Positions 37,811-46,894 of a stretch of 64,000 nucleotides of DNA are shown one piece after another (position 1 is the first letter of the stretch; every line of letters begins with the position of its first letter). The notes beneath the pieces were generated by a model. It worked only from the letters and a program-made list of their open reading frames with translations. It had not been told where the DNA came from and did not search any database. A program made the position numbers and the translations under genes. The DNA is from Paracoccus tibetensis (GTDB taxonomy: Bacteria; Pseudomonadota; Alphaproteobacteria; Rhodobacterales; Rhodobacteraceae), in the NCBI RefSeq assembly GCF_900102505.1, contig NZ_FMVT01000004.1, forward strand, positions 186,001 to 250,000, in the 5' to 3' direction.

Positions 37811-38593
37811 TCAGCCGCCCGCCGGCAGCGAGAAGCCGTAGCGGTCCATGATCTCGCGGGCGGCGGGGGTCAGTATGTAGGCGTAGAAGGCCTCGGCCAC
37901 CTCGCCCGCGCCCTCCAGCAGGACCATACGCTGGCGCAGGGGCTGGTGCCACTCCTCGGGGATCAGCGCGAACTCACCTTGCGCCGCGATCTGGGGGGCG
38001 AGGGCCAGCGAATGGGCGATGATGCCGCCATCGGCATTGCCGGACAGCGCGAACTGCGCCGCCTGCGAGACATTCTCGCCCAGAACCAGATGCGGCTGGA
38101 CCCCCTCCCACAGCCCCCGGTGCTGCAACGCTTCCTTCGCGCGCAGCCCGTAGGGGGCGTGTTCGGGATTGGCGATGGCGAAGCGGCCGAGCGTGCCCGC
38201 CTCAAGCGCCGCCGCGAGGCTGTCGAGACGGCCATCGGCGGCCAGAGGTCCGTCATGGGGCACCATCACGCCGATCCGCCCGATCCCGTAGAGCGTGCCC
38301 TCCGTCGGCACGATCCCGTCGCGGTGCAGGTCCAGGATGAACTGCTCGTCGGCGGCCATGAAGATCTGGAACGGCGCGCCCGCGCGGATCTGGCGGGCGA
38401 AGTTGCCCGTCGAGCCGAGCGACAGGCGCACGGACATGCCCGTCTCCTCGGTGAAGCGGGCGGCGATCTCCTCGATGGCGAATTGCAGGTCCGAGGCCGC
38501 GGCGACCACCGGGGCGTCCTCCTGCGCCTGCGCGCTGACGCCTGCGCTGCCCAAGGCAAGAAGCGCCGAAAAAAGGATCGCCGGCAACCGCAT
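37811..38593 (-). CDS. modA: Molybdate ABC transporter, periplasmic binding protein
   Basis: Periplasmic receptor of 260 residues; signal peptide MRLPAILFSALLALGSAGVSAQA. The mature part has VVAAASDLQFAIEEIAARF and LSLGSTGNFARQIRAGAPF, which contains the oxyanion-binding serine region, and ILTPAAREIMDRYGF at the end. The start at 38593 has AAGGAGG about 5 bases upstream and gives the best signal peptide; the open frame beyond it is unrelated. A Mo-box-like palindrome lies 58 bases upstream. Confidence 0.92.
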   Translation of the reverse strand: MRLPAILFSALLALGSAGVSAQAQEDAPVVAAASDLQFAIEEIAARFTEETGMSVRLSLGSTGNFARQIRAGAPFQIFMAADEQFILDLHRDGIVPTEGTLYGIGRIGVMVPHDGPLAADGRLDSLAAALEAGTLGRFAIANPEHAPYGLRAKEALQHRGLWEGVQPHLVLGENVSQAAQFALSGNADGGIIAHSLALAPQIAAQGEFALIPEEWHQPLRQRMVLLEGAGEVAEAFYAYILTPAAREIMDRYGFSLPAGG

Positions 38594-38650
38594 GGAGCCT
38601 CCTTCTGGAAAAGGTCCCGCCATAAGCGCCCAAGGGCGCGGATGGTGCAA

Positions 38651-38676
38651 GCGTTATCTCCGCCCGAAGATAACGC
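38651..38676 (-). promoter_or_regulatory. Mo-box-like palindrome upstream of modA
   Basis: GCGTTATCT - 8 bases - AGATAACGC, a perfect 9-bp dyad 58 bases before the modA start. It resembles the CGTTATAT-type arms bound by ModE/Mop regulators that repress mod operons when molybdate is plentiful. No such regulator gene is in the window. Confidence 0.7.
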
Positions 38677-38679
38677 CGC

Positions 38680-39063
38680 CTAGCGGCCGTCGAAGACCCA
38701 GAAGCGGTTGACGACGAAGCTGAGCGCCGGGACCAGCAGCACCGCCAGCACGAAACCCGCCCGATAGCCGAGGCCCAGCAGGTCGAGGCTGACCGCCATG
38801 ACCGCGACATTCGCGCCGAAGCCGAGCGCCAGCGAGGCCGCGAAGCGCAGCATCTGGCGCGGCCCGTGGCGGCTGCGCGCGGGAAAGACCCAGAGGGACT
38901 GGCCCAGATAGGTGACACTGAGCGCGCCGAGGAAGGCCGCGCCGTTGGCGGCGGTAGGCGGCAGGCCGCCGGCCTCGACCAGCAGCGTCAGCAGCGCGAA
39001 ATGCACCATCGTCGCCGCAAGGCCGACGGCGCCGAAGCGCAGCAACTCGCGCCGCAGCGGCAT
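38680..39063 (-). CDS. GtrA family membrane protein
   Basis: Small membrane protein of 127 residues with four hydrophobic segments, starting MPLRRELLRFGAVGLAATMV and ending with the conserved SFVVNRFWVFDG. GtrA proteins are thought to flip undecaprenyl-phosphate-linked glucose for surface glycan modification. It starts 7 bases after the upstream glycosyltransferase gene, completing a GT87-GT2-GtrA series. The frame is open to 39108 but the extra residues are Arg-rich and unconserved. Confidence 0.85.
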   Translation of the reverse strand: MPLRRELLRFGAVGLAATMVHFALLTLLVEAGGLPPTAANGAAFLGALSVTYLGQSLWVFPARSRHGPRQMLRFAASLALGFGANVAVMAVSLDLLGLGYRAGFVLAVLLVPALSFVVNRFWVFDGR

Positions 39064-39070
39064 GGGGGCG

Positions 39071-40186
39071 TCAGTCTGCCGTGGCCGACAGCCGCGGCGC
39101 CGTCTCATGTGCCGGAACGGCGCCGCCGAGGCCGAGGCGCTCGCGGACGAGGTAGATGGGGCGCTGCTTGGACTCGATGTAGAGCCGGCCCAGATACTCG
39201 CCGATGATGCCGAGCGAGATCAGCTGCACCGCCCCCAGCATCAGCACCACCGCCATCAGCGAGGCGTAGCCCGGCACGTCGCGCCCGAAGAGCAGCGTCT
39301 GCAGCACGATGGTCAGCGTGTAGAGCATCGAGATCAGCGCCACGATCCCGCCGGCATAGGTCCAGACCCTAAGCGGCATGGTCGAGAAGCTGGTGACCCC
39401 GTCCAGCGCGAAGTTCCACAGCTTCCAGTAGCTGAACTTGGTGCTGCCCACGGCGCGGCTTGGGCGGGCATAGGGCACGCCGATGCTGCGGAAGCCGACC
39501 CAGGCAAAGATGCCCTTCATGAAGCGGTTGCGCTCGCGCAGCTGCAAGGTAGCGTCCAGCGCAGGACGCGAGAGCAGGCGGAAATCGCCCACGTTCGGCT
39601 CGATCTTCATCGGCGAGAGGCGGTTGAAGAGCGCGTAGAACATGCCGGCCGAACCGCTTTTCGCGGCGGTGTCGGCGCCGCGATCGGTGCGGCGGCCGTA
39701 GACGACGTCGTAGCCCTCGCGCCAGAGGCGCACGAACTCGGCCAGCAGCTCGGGCGGGTCCTGCAGGTCCACGTCCATGGGCACCACCGCGTCCCCGCTG
39801 GCAGCCTCGAGCCCGGCGGTCAGCGCCGCCTCCTTGCCGAAGTTGCGCGTCAGGCGCAGCAGGCAGACGGCCGGATCGCGCAGATGCGCGGCCTCGATGA
39901 CCCGCGCGGTGCCGTCGCTCGAGCCGTCGTCGACGAAGACGATCTCGTGCGTCAGCCCTTCGATGCCAGCCAGCACCGCGGCGGTGCGGGCGAGGAACGG
40001 GGCGATCGCGTCCTCCTCGTTCAGGACCGGCACGACCAGCGACAGCTTCTGCAGCGGCGGGCCGGCCGCGGCCGGCGAGGGCGGGGCGGCCACTGCATCG
40101 TGGCGCGCCAGCGGCTCGGCCCGGGCGGGGCGGCGCACCGCGGCGGCGAAGGCGGGGTCGCGGCGGACGGGAAGGTGATGACGCAT
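39071..40186 (-). CDS. Family 2 glycosyltransferase, GtrB/bactoprenol-linked type
   Basis: Membrane-anchored glycosyltransferase of 371 residues. The GT-A domain begins at about residue 48 with LSLVVPVLNEEDAI; VFVDDGSSDGT binds the nucleotide sugar; MDVDLQDPPELL carries the DxD-like motif. Two C-terminal membrane helices (TYAGGIVALISMLYTLTIVL, then LMLGAVQLISLGIIGEYLGR) match GtrB/dolichol-phosphate transferases. It would load a sugar onto the lipid carrier that GtrA flips. An AGGAGG site supports the start at 40186; the first 45 residues are an Ala/Pro/Arg-rich extension. Confidence 0.88.
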   Translation of the reverse strand: MRHHLPVRRDPAFAAAVRRPARAEPLARHDAVAAPPSPAAAGPPLQKLSLVVPVLNEEDAIAPFLARTAAVLAGIEGLTHEIVFVDDGSSDGTARVIEAAHLRDPAVCLLRLTRNFGKEAALTAGLEAASGDAVVPMDVDLQDPPELLAEFVRLWREGYDVVYGRRTDRGADTAAKSGSAGMFYALFNRLSPMKIEPNVGDFRLLSRPALDATLQLRERNRFMKGIFAWVGFRSIGVPYARPSRAVGSTKFSYWKLWNFALDGVTSFSTMPLRVWTYAGGIVALISMLYTLTIVLQTLLFGRDVPGYASLMAVVLMLGAVQLISLGIIGEYLGRLYIESKQRPIYLVRERLGLGGAVPAHETAPRLSATAD

Positions 40187-40200
40187 TCCGAAACCTCCTG

Positions 40201-41406
40201 TCAGATGGGCGCGGCCGCGCGGGGCGCGCGCGCGGTCGCAGGCTTGCGGCAGAGCCGCAGGTAGAGGCCGAGCAGCGCCAGCAGCGCCAGTTCCCGGCTG
40301 CGCGCCGCCGGCGCAAGATCGAGCGCCTGCCACACGCGCTGCGGGAAGAAGATCACCGCCGCCAGCAGGCAGAGCAGCACCAGCACGCCCGGCCGCCCGC
40401 GCGCCACCGTCAGCAGGGGCGCCGCGATGACGGCGACCGGCGCCAGGTCGTAGTCATGCGCGAACAGCATCAGGAACGAGATGACGAGGACGGCATTCAC
40501 CAGCCAGATCTCGTCATAGCGGCGGCGCATCAGATAGAGGCCGATGAGCGCCGCAACGCCCGCCGGCAGCAGCGAGGGCGCTGGCAGGCCCAGTCCGGCC
40601 AGCAGGCTCCGCAGGCCGAAGACGTGGCGGAAGGTCACAGTGTTGAAGCCGGTGCTCTGGTATTCGTGCAGCGTCGCGGCCCATGCGAGCCACGAGCCGG
40701 CAAGACCGCCCGTCGCGATGGGCCAGGCCGAGGCGGCCAGCGTCGCGCCGGCGGCGGCCGCCAGCAGAAGCCAGCGCCGATCCAGAAGGAACCACAGCCC
40801 GACGAGAAAGGCGATCTGCGGCTTGAAGGCGCTGAGGCCGAGAAGCACGCCCGCCAGAACGTCCATTCGCCGATGCGCGCAGAGCCAGGCGCCATAGACC
40901 AGCGCCGCCGCGATCAGCGTCGTCTGCCCCATCCAGAACACATGCGCGGTGAAGGGATTGCCGACCAGCACGGCGATGGTGACCAGGACGAGCAGCCGGT
41001 CCCGCCCGTCCCCCGCGGCCGCGACGGCCGCCCGGACGAAGAGCGCCAGGCCCGCCAGGGCCATCAGGTTCAGCAGCCCGATCAGCAGGTCGGCCCGCGC
41101 TGGCGACCCGCTGCCGAGGATGGCGGCCAGCGGGAAGGCGTTCGGCGGATAGGCGAAGCTGTCCGAGGCGACGCCCAGCAGCGCCAGCATCGCTGCCTTG
41201 AACGTCTCCAGATCGTAGGGGCTGGCCCCCTGCAGCCAGACGGCGCCAGCGCCGTAGAGATAGCGCATGTCATGGGCGAAGACCGAGCCGCCCCGGCCGA
41301 CACCCAGGATCCCGAACAGCACCAGCGCGCCAAGCGCCGCCGTCAGGAACAGCAGCGCGAGGGGCAGGCCGGGGAACCGCGGGCTCCGGGTGACGGGCGC
41401 GTCCAT
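40201..41406 (-). CDS. DUF2029/GT87-like multi-pass membrane glycosyltransferase
   Basis: Polytopic membrane protein of 401 residues, about ten hydrophobic segments. Between the first helices is FAHDMRYLYGAGAVWLQG, followed by PYDLETFK and SFAYPPNAFPLAAIL. Acidic residues after helix 1 and the FxYPP segment are typical of GT-C type alpha-mannosyl-like transferases (GT87). It is the first gene of the module with the GT2 and GtrA genes, so it probably takes the flipped lipid-linked sugar on the periplasmic side. The acceptor is unknown. Confidence 0.8.
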   Translation of the reverse strand: MDAPVTRSPRFPGLPLALLFLTAALGALVLFGILGVGRGGSVFAHDMRYLYGAGAVWLQGASPYDLETFKAAMLALLGVASDSFAYPPNAFPLAAILGSGSPARADLLIGLLNLMALAGLALFVRAAVAAAGDGRDRLLVLVTIAVLVGNPFTAHVFWMGQTTLIAAALVYGAWLCAHRRMDVLAGVLLGLSAFKPQIAFLVGLWFLLDRRWLLLAAAAGATLAASAWPIATGGLAGSWLAWAATLHEYQSTGFNTVTFRHVFGLRSLLAGLGLPAPSLLPAGVAALIGLYLMRRRYDEIWLVNAVLVISFLMLFAHDYDLAPVAVIAAPLLTVARGRPGVLVLLCLLAAVIFFPQRVWQALDLAPAARSRELALLALLGLYLRLCRKPATARAPRAAAPI

Positions 41407-41487
41407 GAACGCCTCACACTCAACTTCAGCGAGTGTACGACATTTCCCGGCCCCCGCGTAGCGATTCGCGCGGGGCGGCGTCCGGCC

Positions 41488-44400
41488 TCAGGCCGTGGCC
41501 GCGCCCGCCTGCTGCCGGCGCGCCGCCTTCTGCGCGCGCCGCTCGTCTCGGCGGATGCGGCGGCGGCCGTCCCAGGCCAGCAGCGTCGGGGTCAGCAGAA
41601 GCGTCACCGCCGTCGCGACGAAGAGGCCGCCGGCGATTCCCGTGGACAGCTGGATCCAGAACTGCCCCGACGGCGCGCCGAAGTAGAGGTCGCGCCCGGT
41701 GAAGTCGATGGTCATGCCCAGCACCATCGGCAGAAGACCGATGACGGTGGTTCCCGCCGTCAGGATCACCGGCCGGAAGCGCTCGCCCGCGGCGCGGCGC
41801 GCGGCCTTGTCGGGACCCAGCCCGTTGCCGCGATGCTCGTTGTAGGCGTCGATCAGCACGATGTTGTTGTTCACCACCACCCCGGCCAGCGCCATGATCC
41901 CGATGCCGCTCATCACGATCGAGAAGGGCTCCTGCCGGATCATCAGGCCCAGGAAGACACCGGCAATCGAGAAGATGATCGCGGTCAGGATCAGGAAGGC
42001 CTGGTAGAAGCTGTTCATCTGGATCAGCAGGATGGTGAACATCAGGAACAGCGCGACGAAGAAGGCGCCGACGAGGAAGGTCATCGCCTCCTGCTGGTCC
42101 TCGATCTCGCCGCCGAAGCTGACCTCGACCTCGTCGGGCAGCTCGAGCTGGGCGATGGCCTGCTCGACCCGCGTCAGCTCGGCCTGAAGGGTCGAGCCGG
42201 GCGCAAGCTCGGCCGACAGCGTCTGCGTCTCGCGCGCCGCGATGCGGGTGATGGCCGCGGGCGCCGGCGCCGGCACGATCTGCACCACGTTCGAGATCGG
42301 CACCTGGCCCTGCCGCACCGCGACGCGCAGGTTGCTGAGGTTCTCGAGGTTCCGCTGCTCGGGCGGGTAGCGCAGCGCGATGTCCACCTCCTCGTCGGCG
42401 AAATCGGGCAGGTAGGTGCCAAGGTTCACGCCGTTCGTCAGCAGCTGCACGGCCGTGCCGATGGTGTCCATGTCGACGCCGTAGCGGGCCGCCTCCTCGC
42501 GGTCGACCACCAGCCGGATCTCGGGGTTGGGGCGCGGCGTGTCGTTGGCGATGTCGACGAAGGTGCCCTGCTCGACCATCAGCCGCTCGATGGCCTCGGC
42601 CGCCGCCTGCAGCGTGGCCCGGTTGTTCGAGGACACCTCGATCTGCACCGGGCGCGAGGCTGCCGGCCCCTGCGCCGCCGCCTCGACCTGGATGCCGAGG
42701 CCCGGCACCTCGGCCGTCAGCGCGCGCATCTGGTCGATGATCTCGCCCGAGCGGGCGCGGGTCTGCCAGTCAGTGAACTCGACCTGGATCTGCCCGATCA
42801 CGTCGCTCGAGAGGCTCGAGCGCACCCGCTCCTCGACCGAGCCGATGGTGCGGGCATAGACGCTGTCGATGCCGGGCAGGCCGATCAGCCGCTGCTCGAC
42901 CAGCCGCACCAGCTGATCGGATTCCTGCACCGCGAGGTTGCCGTTGGCCGAGATCTGCACCTGCGCCCGCTCGGCATCCGTCGTCGGGAAGAAGTCGACC
43001 CCGCGGCCGAAGATCGAATAGGCGTAGAAGCAGGACAGCAGCCCCAGGATCGCCAGGCCGAGCGTGGCGCCCGGCCGCTGGATCGTCCAACCCGAGAAGC
43101 GGTTCATGACCGAGGGAACCTCGGCATCGCCGTCGTCGGTCACCATGCCGCCGCCGCCGCCGCCCAGCACGGTGCCGGTGACCGGCACGAAGATCAGCGC
43201 CATCGCCAGCGACATCAGCAGCGTCGCGATCATGGTGGCGGGCAGGTAGAACATGAACTGCCCCGCGAGGCCGGGCCAGAAGAGCAGCGGGAAGAACACG
43301 GCGAGCGTGGTCGCGGTGGAGGCGGTGATCGGCCAGGCCATGCGCTGCGCGGCCATGCGGAAGGCGTCGAACTTGCTGTGGCCCTTGGCGATCAGCCGCT
43401 CGCCCAGCTCGACCACGACGATGGCGCCGTCGACGAGCATTCCGACGACCAGGATCAGCGCGAAGAGGACGATGACGTTCAGCGTGAAGCCGAGCGCCCA
43501 GATGATGAGGATGCCGCCGAGGAACGAGCCGGGGATCGCGACCGCGACCAGCAGCGAGGCGCGCACGCCCAGAAAGAGGACCGTGACCAGCATCACCAGC
43601 ACGACGGCGGCGATGACGTTGTTCTGCAGGTCCGACAGCAGGTCCTGCATCTCGATCGACTGGTCGTTCATGAAGTCGACCTGCACCTGCGCTGGCCAGT
43701 CGCGCGAGGCTGCCTGCACCTCGGAGCGGACGGCGGCGACCGTGTCGATGATGTTGGCGCCGGCCGACTTGCGCACGTCGATGGCCAGCGCGGGCTGGCC
43801 GTCGATGCGGGCGAAGCTGGTCGGGTCCTTGAAGGTCTGGCGCACCTCGGCCACGTCCTGCACGCGCAGGACCGTCGGCCCGCTGACGAGGACGGGGATC
43901 GACATCACCTCGTCCAGCCGCACGACGGTGCCCGGGATCGAGACGCCAAGCCGCCCTGCCCCGGTGTCGAAGCTGCCGACGGCGATCAGCTGGTTGTTGG
44001 CCTGCACCGCCTGCGCCAGCTGGTTGGGCGAGATGCCGTAGGTTTCCATCGCCAGCGGGTCGATCAGCACTTCCAGCTGGTCCGCGCGGTCGCCGGTCAG
44101 GTCGGCCTGCAGGACGCCGCTGACCGTCTCGATCCGGTCCGACAGCTGGCGGCCGAGGCGGATCAGCTCGCGCTCGGGCACCTGGCCCGACAGGGCGACG
44201 GTCAGGATCGGGAACATCGACATGTCGATCTCGCGCACGAACGGCCCGTCCGCGCCGGGCGGCAGGTCGGGCTGCGCGTCATCGACCGCGTCCTTGACCG
44301 ATTGCAGCGCGCTGTCCTGGTCGAAGCCCGGCCGGAACTCGAGCTGGATCGAGGCGAAGCCCTCGCTGGCGCTCGTCTGCATCCGCCGCAGCCCGTCGAG

Positions 44401-44625
44401 CGAGTTGACCTGCCGCTCGATCGGCTCGGCCAGCAGCTTGCCGGCATCCTCGGCGCTGACGCCGCTATAGGTCACGTTGACGATGAAGATCGGGATGTCG
44501 ACTTCGGGCATCGACTCCTTCGGGATGGTGACATAGGCGAAGAACCCCGAGAGGATCAGCGCCACCATCACCAGGACGACCGTCCTTGCCCGAGAGAATG
44601 CCGCCGCGATCATCCCGTTCATCAC
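41488..44625 (-). CDS. RND efflux transporter permease subunit
   Basis: Inner-membrane proton-driven pump, 1045 residues, two repeats each with a periplasmic loop and six helices. It opens with FSRARTVVLVMVALILSGFF and has VTYSGVSAEDAGKLLAEPIE typical of the family. In the proton-relay helix the sequence is GMLVDGAIVVVEL: one Asp followed by Gly where AcrB-like pumps have Asp-Asp, seen in a distinct RND subgroup. It is encoded 7 bases downstream of its adaptor. No outer-membrane channel gene is nearby, so it must share one encoded elsewhere. Confidence 0.92.
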   Translation of the reverse strand: MMNGMIAAAFSRARTVVLVMVALILSGFFAYVTIPKESMPEVDIPIFIVNVTYSGVSAEDAGKLLAEPIERQVNSLDGLRRMQTSASEGFASIQLEFRPGFDQDSALQSVKDAVDDAQPDLPPGADGPFVREIDMSMFPILTVALSGQVPERELIRLGRQLSDRIETVSGVLQADLTGDRADQLEVLIDPLAMETYGISPNQLAQAVQANNQLIAVGSFDTGAGRLGVSIPGTVVRLDEVMSIPVLVSGPTVLRVQDVAEVRQTFKDPTSFARIDGQPALAIDVRKSAGANIIDTVAAVRSEVQAASRDWPAQVQVDFMNDQSIEMQDLLSDLQNNVIAAVVLVMLVTVLFLGVRASLLVAVAIPGSFLGGILIIWALGFTLNVIVLFALILVVGMLVDGAIVVVELGERLIAKGHSKFDAFRMAAQRMAWPITASTATTLAVFFPLLFWPGLAGQFMFYLPATMIATLLMSLAMALIFVPVTGTVLGGGGGGMVTDDGDAEVPSVMNRFSGWTIQRPGATLGLAILGLLSCFYAYSIFGRGVDFFPTTDAERAQVQISANGNLAVQESDQLVRLVEQRLIGLPGIDSVYARTIGSVEERVRSSLSSDVIGQIQVEFTDWQTRARSGEIIDQMRALTAEVPGLGIQVEAAAQGPAASRPVQIEVSSNNRATLQAAAEAIERLMVEQGTFVDIANDTPRPNPEIRLVVDREEAARYGVDMDTIGTAVQLLTNGVNLGTYLPDFADEEVDIALRYPPEQRNLENLSNLRVAVRQGQVPISNVVQIVPAPAPAAITRIAARETQTLSAELAPGSTLQAELTRVEQAIAQLELPDEVEVSFGGEIEDQQEAMTFLVGAFFVALFLMFTILLIQMNSFYQAFLILTAIIFSIAGVFLGLMIRQEPFSIVMSGIGIMALAGVVVNNNIVLIDAYNEHRGNGLGPDKAARRAAGERFRPVILTAGTTVIGLLPMVLGMTIDFTGRDLYFGAPSGQFWIQLSTGIAGGLFVATAVTLLLTPTLLAWDGRRRIRRDERRAQKAARRQQAGAATA

Positions 44626-44632
44626 CCGCTCC

Positions 44633-45832
44633 TCAGTTCAGGTCCGCCGGCGTCGCGCCCTGCGCCACGCCGCCGGCCGTGGCCGCCCCCAGCATCTCGG
44701 CCGCCTCGGCCTCCAGCGGCACCGCGCCCGCGTCGGGCGATGGACTGCCGCCCAGCACGTTGCGGAACTCTTCGGGCGTCTCGCTGACCCGGGCCTTCTG
44801 CCCGTCGTTCAGCGCGCCCTGCGAGATGGTCACGATCCGCGCCTCCTCGGGTAGGCCGCTGGCCCAGATCGCCTCGGCGCGCGCCTGCACGATCTCGATG
44901 GGGGCGAAGCGCAGCGTCTCGCCGTCCGCATCGACAATGATCACCCCGATCCGGCCGGCGTCGTCCAGCCGCACCAGCGCGGGCGAGATGCGATGCGCCC
45001 GCTGCGGCTGCATCGCCAGCGAAATCTGCGCCGAAAGGCCGGCGGGGATCGCGTTGTCGGGGTTCGGGATCTCCAGCTCGACGCGGAAGGTGCGCGTCTC
45101 GGCCATCGCGACCGGAGAGATGAAGCGCACGACCGCCTCGGCCTCGCGCCCGCCCTGGAAAGTGACCTCGGCCGTCTGGCCCAGCTGGACCGAGGTGATC
45201 TCGGACTGCCGCACGTCCACCTCGGCGATCAGCGGGTCGTTGTTCACGATCTCCAGGATCTCGCCGCCGGCCTGCACGAAGCTGCCGATGTCGGCATGGA
45301 TGGTGCTGACGGTGCCGGTGATCGGCGCGCCGAGCAAGGTGTTCTCCAGCTCCAGCTCGGCCGCGCGCAGTCCGGCGCGGGCCGCCTCGAGCGCGGCAAA
45401 GCGCGACTGCACCTCGGCCTCGGAGGTCACGCCCCGCTCGCGCAGCTGCCGCGCCGCCTCGTAGTCCCGCTCGGCCGAACGCAGCTCGGCCTCGGCCCGC
45501 GCGACGCCGGCCTGCCGGTCGTCGGCCGACAGCCGCGCCAGCTGCTCGCCCCGTTCGACCTCGGTGCCCTGCCGCACCACCTCCTCGACGATGCCGCTGA
45601 TGCGCGCGCGCAGGACCGAGGTCTGGTTCGGCACGATGTTGCCATAGAGGACGACCCTCGGCTCGACCACCTCGGCCCGGCTGAGGCTGGCGGCGACATG
45701 GGGAATGGGGGCCGCGACCTGCTCGGGCTCCGCGGGGGGCTGGCGGTTCAGCATCCCGCCGCCGATCCAGAACACCAGAAGGCCCAGGATCGCCAGGAAC
45801 ACCAGCGTCGAAAGGGAGAAAAATCGTGACAT
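44633..45832 (-). CDS. RND efflux periplasmic adaptor subunit
   Basis: Membrane-fusion protein of 399 residues. An N-terminal anchor (LSTLVFLAILGLLVFWIGGG) is followed by a lipoyl-like domain (VLYGNIVPNQTSVLRARISG), a helical hairpin (about residues 110-160, EAELRSAERDYEAARQLRER), the second lipoyl half (GAPITGTVSTIHADIGSFV) and a beta-barrel. The C-terminal 60 residues are Ala/Glu-rich and extended. It bridges the RND pump to an outer-membrane channel. Transcribed together with the pump. Confidence 0.92.
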   Translation of the reverse strand: MSRFFSLSTLVFLAILGLLVFWIGGGMLNRQPPAEPEQVAAPIPHVAASLSRAEVVEPRVVLYGNIVPNQTSVLRARISGIVEEVVRQGTEVERGEQLARLSADDRQAGVARAEAELRSAERDYEAARQLRERGVTSEAEVQSRFAALEAARAGLRAAELELENTLLGAPITGTVSTIHADIGSFVQAGGEILEIVNNDPLIAEVDVRQSEITSVQLGQTAEVTFQGGREAEAVVRFISPVAMAETRTFRVELEIPNPDNAIPAGLSAQISLAMQPQRAHRISPALVRLDDAGRIGVIIVDADGETLRFAPIEIVQARAEAIWASGLPEEARIVTISQGALNDGQKARVSETPEEFRNVLGGSPSPDAGAVPLEAEAAEMLGAATAGGVAQGATPADLN

Positions 45833-46007
45833 CCAAATTCACATTCAGGTTCGGAACGGCACGGGACAGGCCGGCGGGACGGCCGGTCGCTGGCATCAAT
45901 GCCTCGGGGTTGCGCCAGACATGGCAAGTCGCGAGGCAAAGTCAACGGGCCGCGCGCGCTGACGTGACTTCCACCTCGGCGCGCATGGCGCGTCGGACCC
46001 GGGGATA

Positions 46008-46082
46008 TGGTGGCCCGTGAGAGATTCGAACTCCCGACCGGCCCGGTGTAAACGGGACGCTCTACCACTGAGCTAACGGGCC
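46008..46082 (-). tRNA. tRNA-Val (anticodon UAC)
   Basis: Cloverleaf read on the minus strand: acceptor GGCCCGT pairs with ACGGGCC, D-arm GCTC/GAGC, anticodon stem CCCG/CGGG with loop TTTACAC giving UAC, T-arm GGGAG-TTCGAAT-CTCTC, discriminator A and encoded CCA. The outermost anticodon-stem pair is a T-C mismatch. Confidence 0.93.
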
Positions 46083-46094
46083 CCGGCCCACGCG

Positions 46095-46745
46095 TTAAAG
46101 CGCGAAACCGCCGCCATTGGCAAGCCCGTTCGGCGGCTCCAGCAGCAGGCTGCGACCGTCCCTGACGGCAAGCACCGCGCCTTGCGCCAACGGCGCCTCG
46201 TGCAGGCGCGCGACGCCCGCTTCGGTGGCAACTGCCCAGATCATTCGCAGCGTGATCCCGTGTCCGACCAGCAGCGCCGGGCCCTGCAGCTCGGAGAGGA
46301 AGCTGCGGCACCTGGCCGCAAGCGCTGCGAAGCCCTCGCCCCCGGGGCAGCGGTCGTACCAGCCAAGCCCGCGCTCCGCGAAGAGCGCGGGATGGGCGAT
46401 GTGCAGATCGGACATCGCGCAGCCCGTGAAGGCGCCGACATCGACCTCGGCCAGGCGGGCGTCGGTACGAAAGCCCGCCGCGCCGAAGAGCAGCCGGGCG
46501 GTCGCGACCGCGCGCCCCTGCGGACTGCTGAACCGCGTCCCCGGCAGGGCCCGCACCAGGTCCGCAAGCGCAAGCGCCTGCGCCCGTCCCTGCGCGGTCA
46601 GCGGCGAATCCAGCCGGCCCTGCAGCCGCCCTTCGCGGTTCCACCGGGTCTCGCCGTGCCGTATCAGGTAGAGATCGGGCAGCACCGTGCCATCCTGTCG
46701 CCATTCGTCCCGCTGCCTGTTCGTGAATGTGAAGGGAAAAGGCAA
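46095..46745 (-). CDS. Histidine phosphatase family protein
   Basis: Phosphoglycerate-mutase-like phosphatase of up to 216 residues. The phosphohistidine motif is LIRHGETRWN (His30), followed by GRLQGRLDSPLTAQGRAQA; the second core His is in LLVGHGITLRMIWA. The start is uncertain: ATG at 46745 adds 20 polar residues, whereas GTG at 46685 (VLPDLYLIRHG) would begin right before the conserved strand with AGGA upstream. The substrate is unknown. It lies just upstream of tRNA-Val and is divergent from the S8 protease gene. Confidence 0.87.
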   Translation of the reverse strand: MPFPFTFTNRQRDEWRQDGTVLPDLYLIRHGETRWNREGRLQGRLDSPLTAQGRAQALALADLVRALPGTRFSSPQGRAVATARLLFGAAGFRTDARLAEVDVGAFTGCAMSDLHIAHPALFAERGLGWYDRCPGGEGFAALAARCRSFLSELQGPALLVGHGITLRMIWAVATEAGVARLHEAPLAQGAVLAVRDGRSLLLEPPNGLANGGGFAL

Positions 46746-46894
46746 GCATCGGCAGGTGACCGCCTACAACCTGATGTGGTAGAAGATGTGCGCGCCACAC
46801 GTCATCCGGGATTCTGCTCGGAGGATGACATGCCCGGCGCAACGCCGTCCCGCCTGCGCCTGCCCCCATCGCCCCTCACCGCAAGCTCGCCCTC

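Noticed and set aside
36075..37952. A modC gene with a long N-terminal extension
   Set aside because: The upstream part overlaps modB and reads as Arg/Gly/Ala-rich noise; the start at 37139 has the family N-terminus and the usual one-base overlap.
40456..44787. A 4.3-kb open frame on the plus strand opposite the GT87 and RND genes
   Set aside because: Same explanation: a low-complexity Asp/Arg/His-rich mirror of real minus-strand genes, without a ribosome site or domain.
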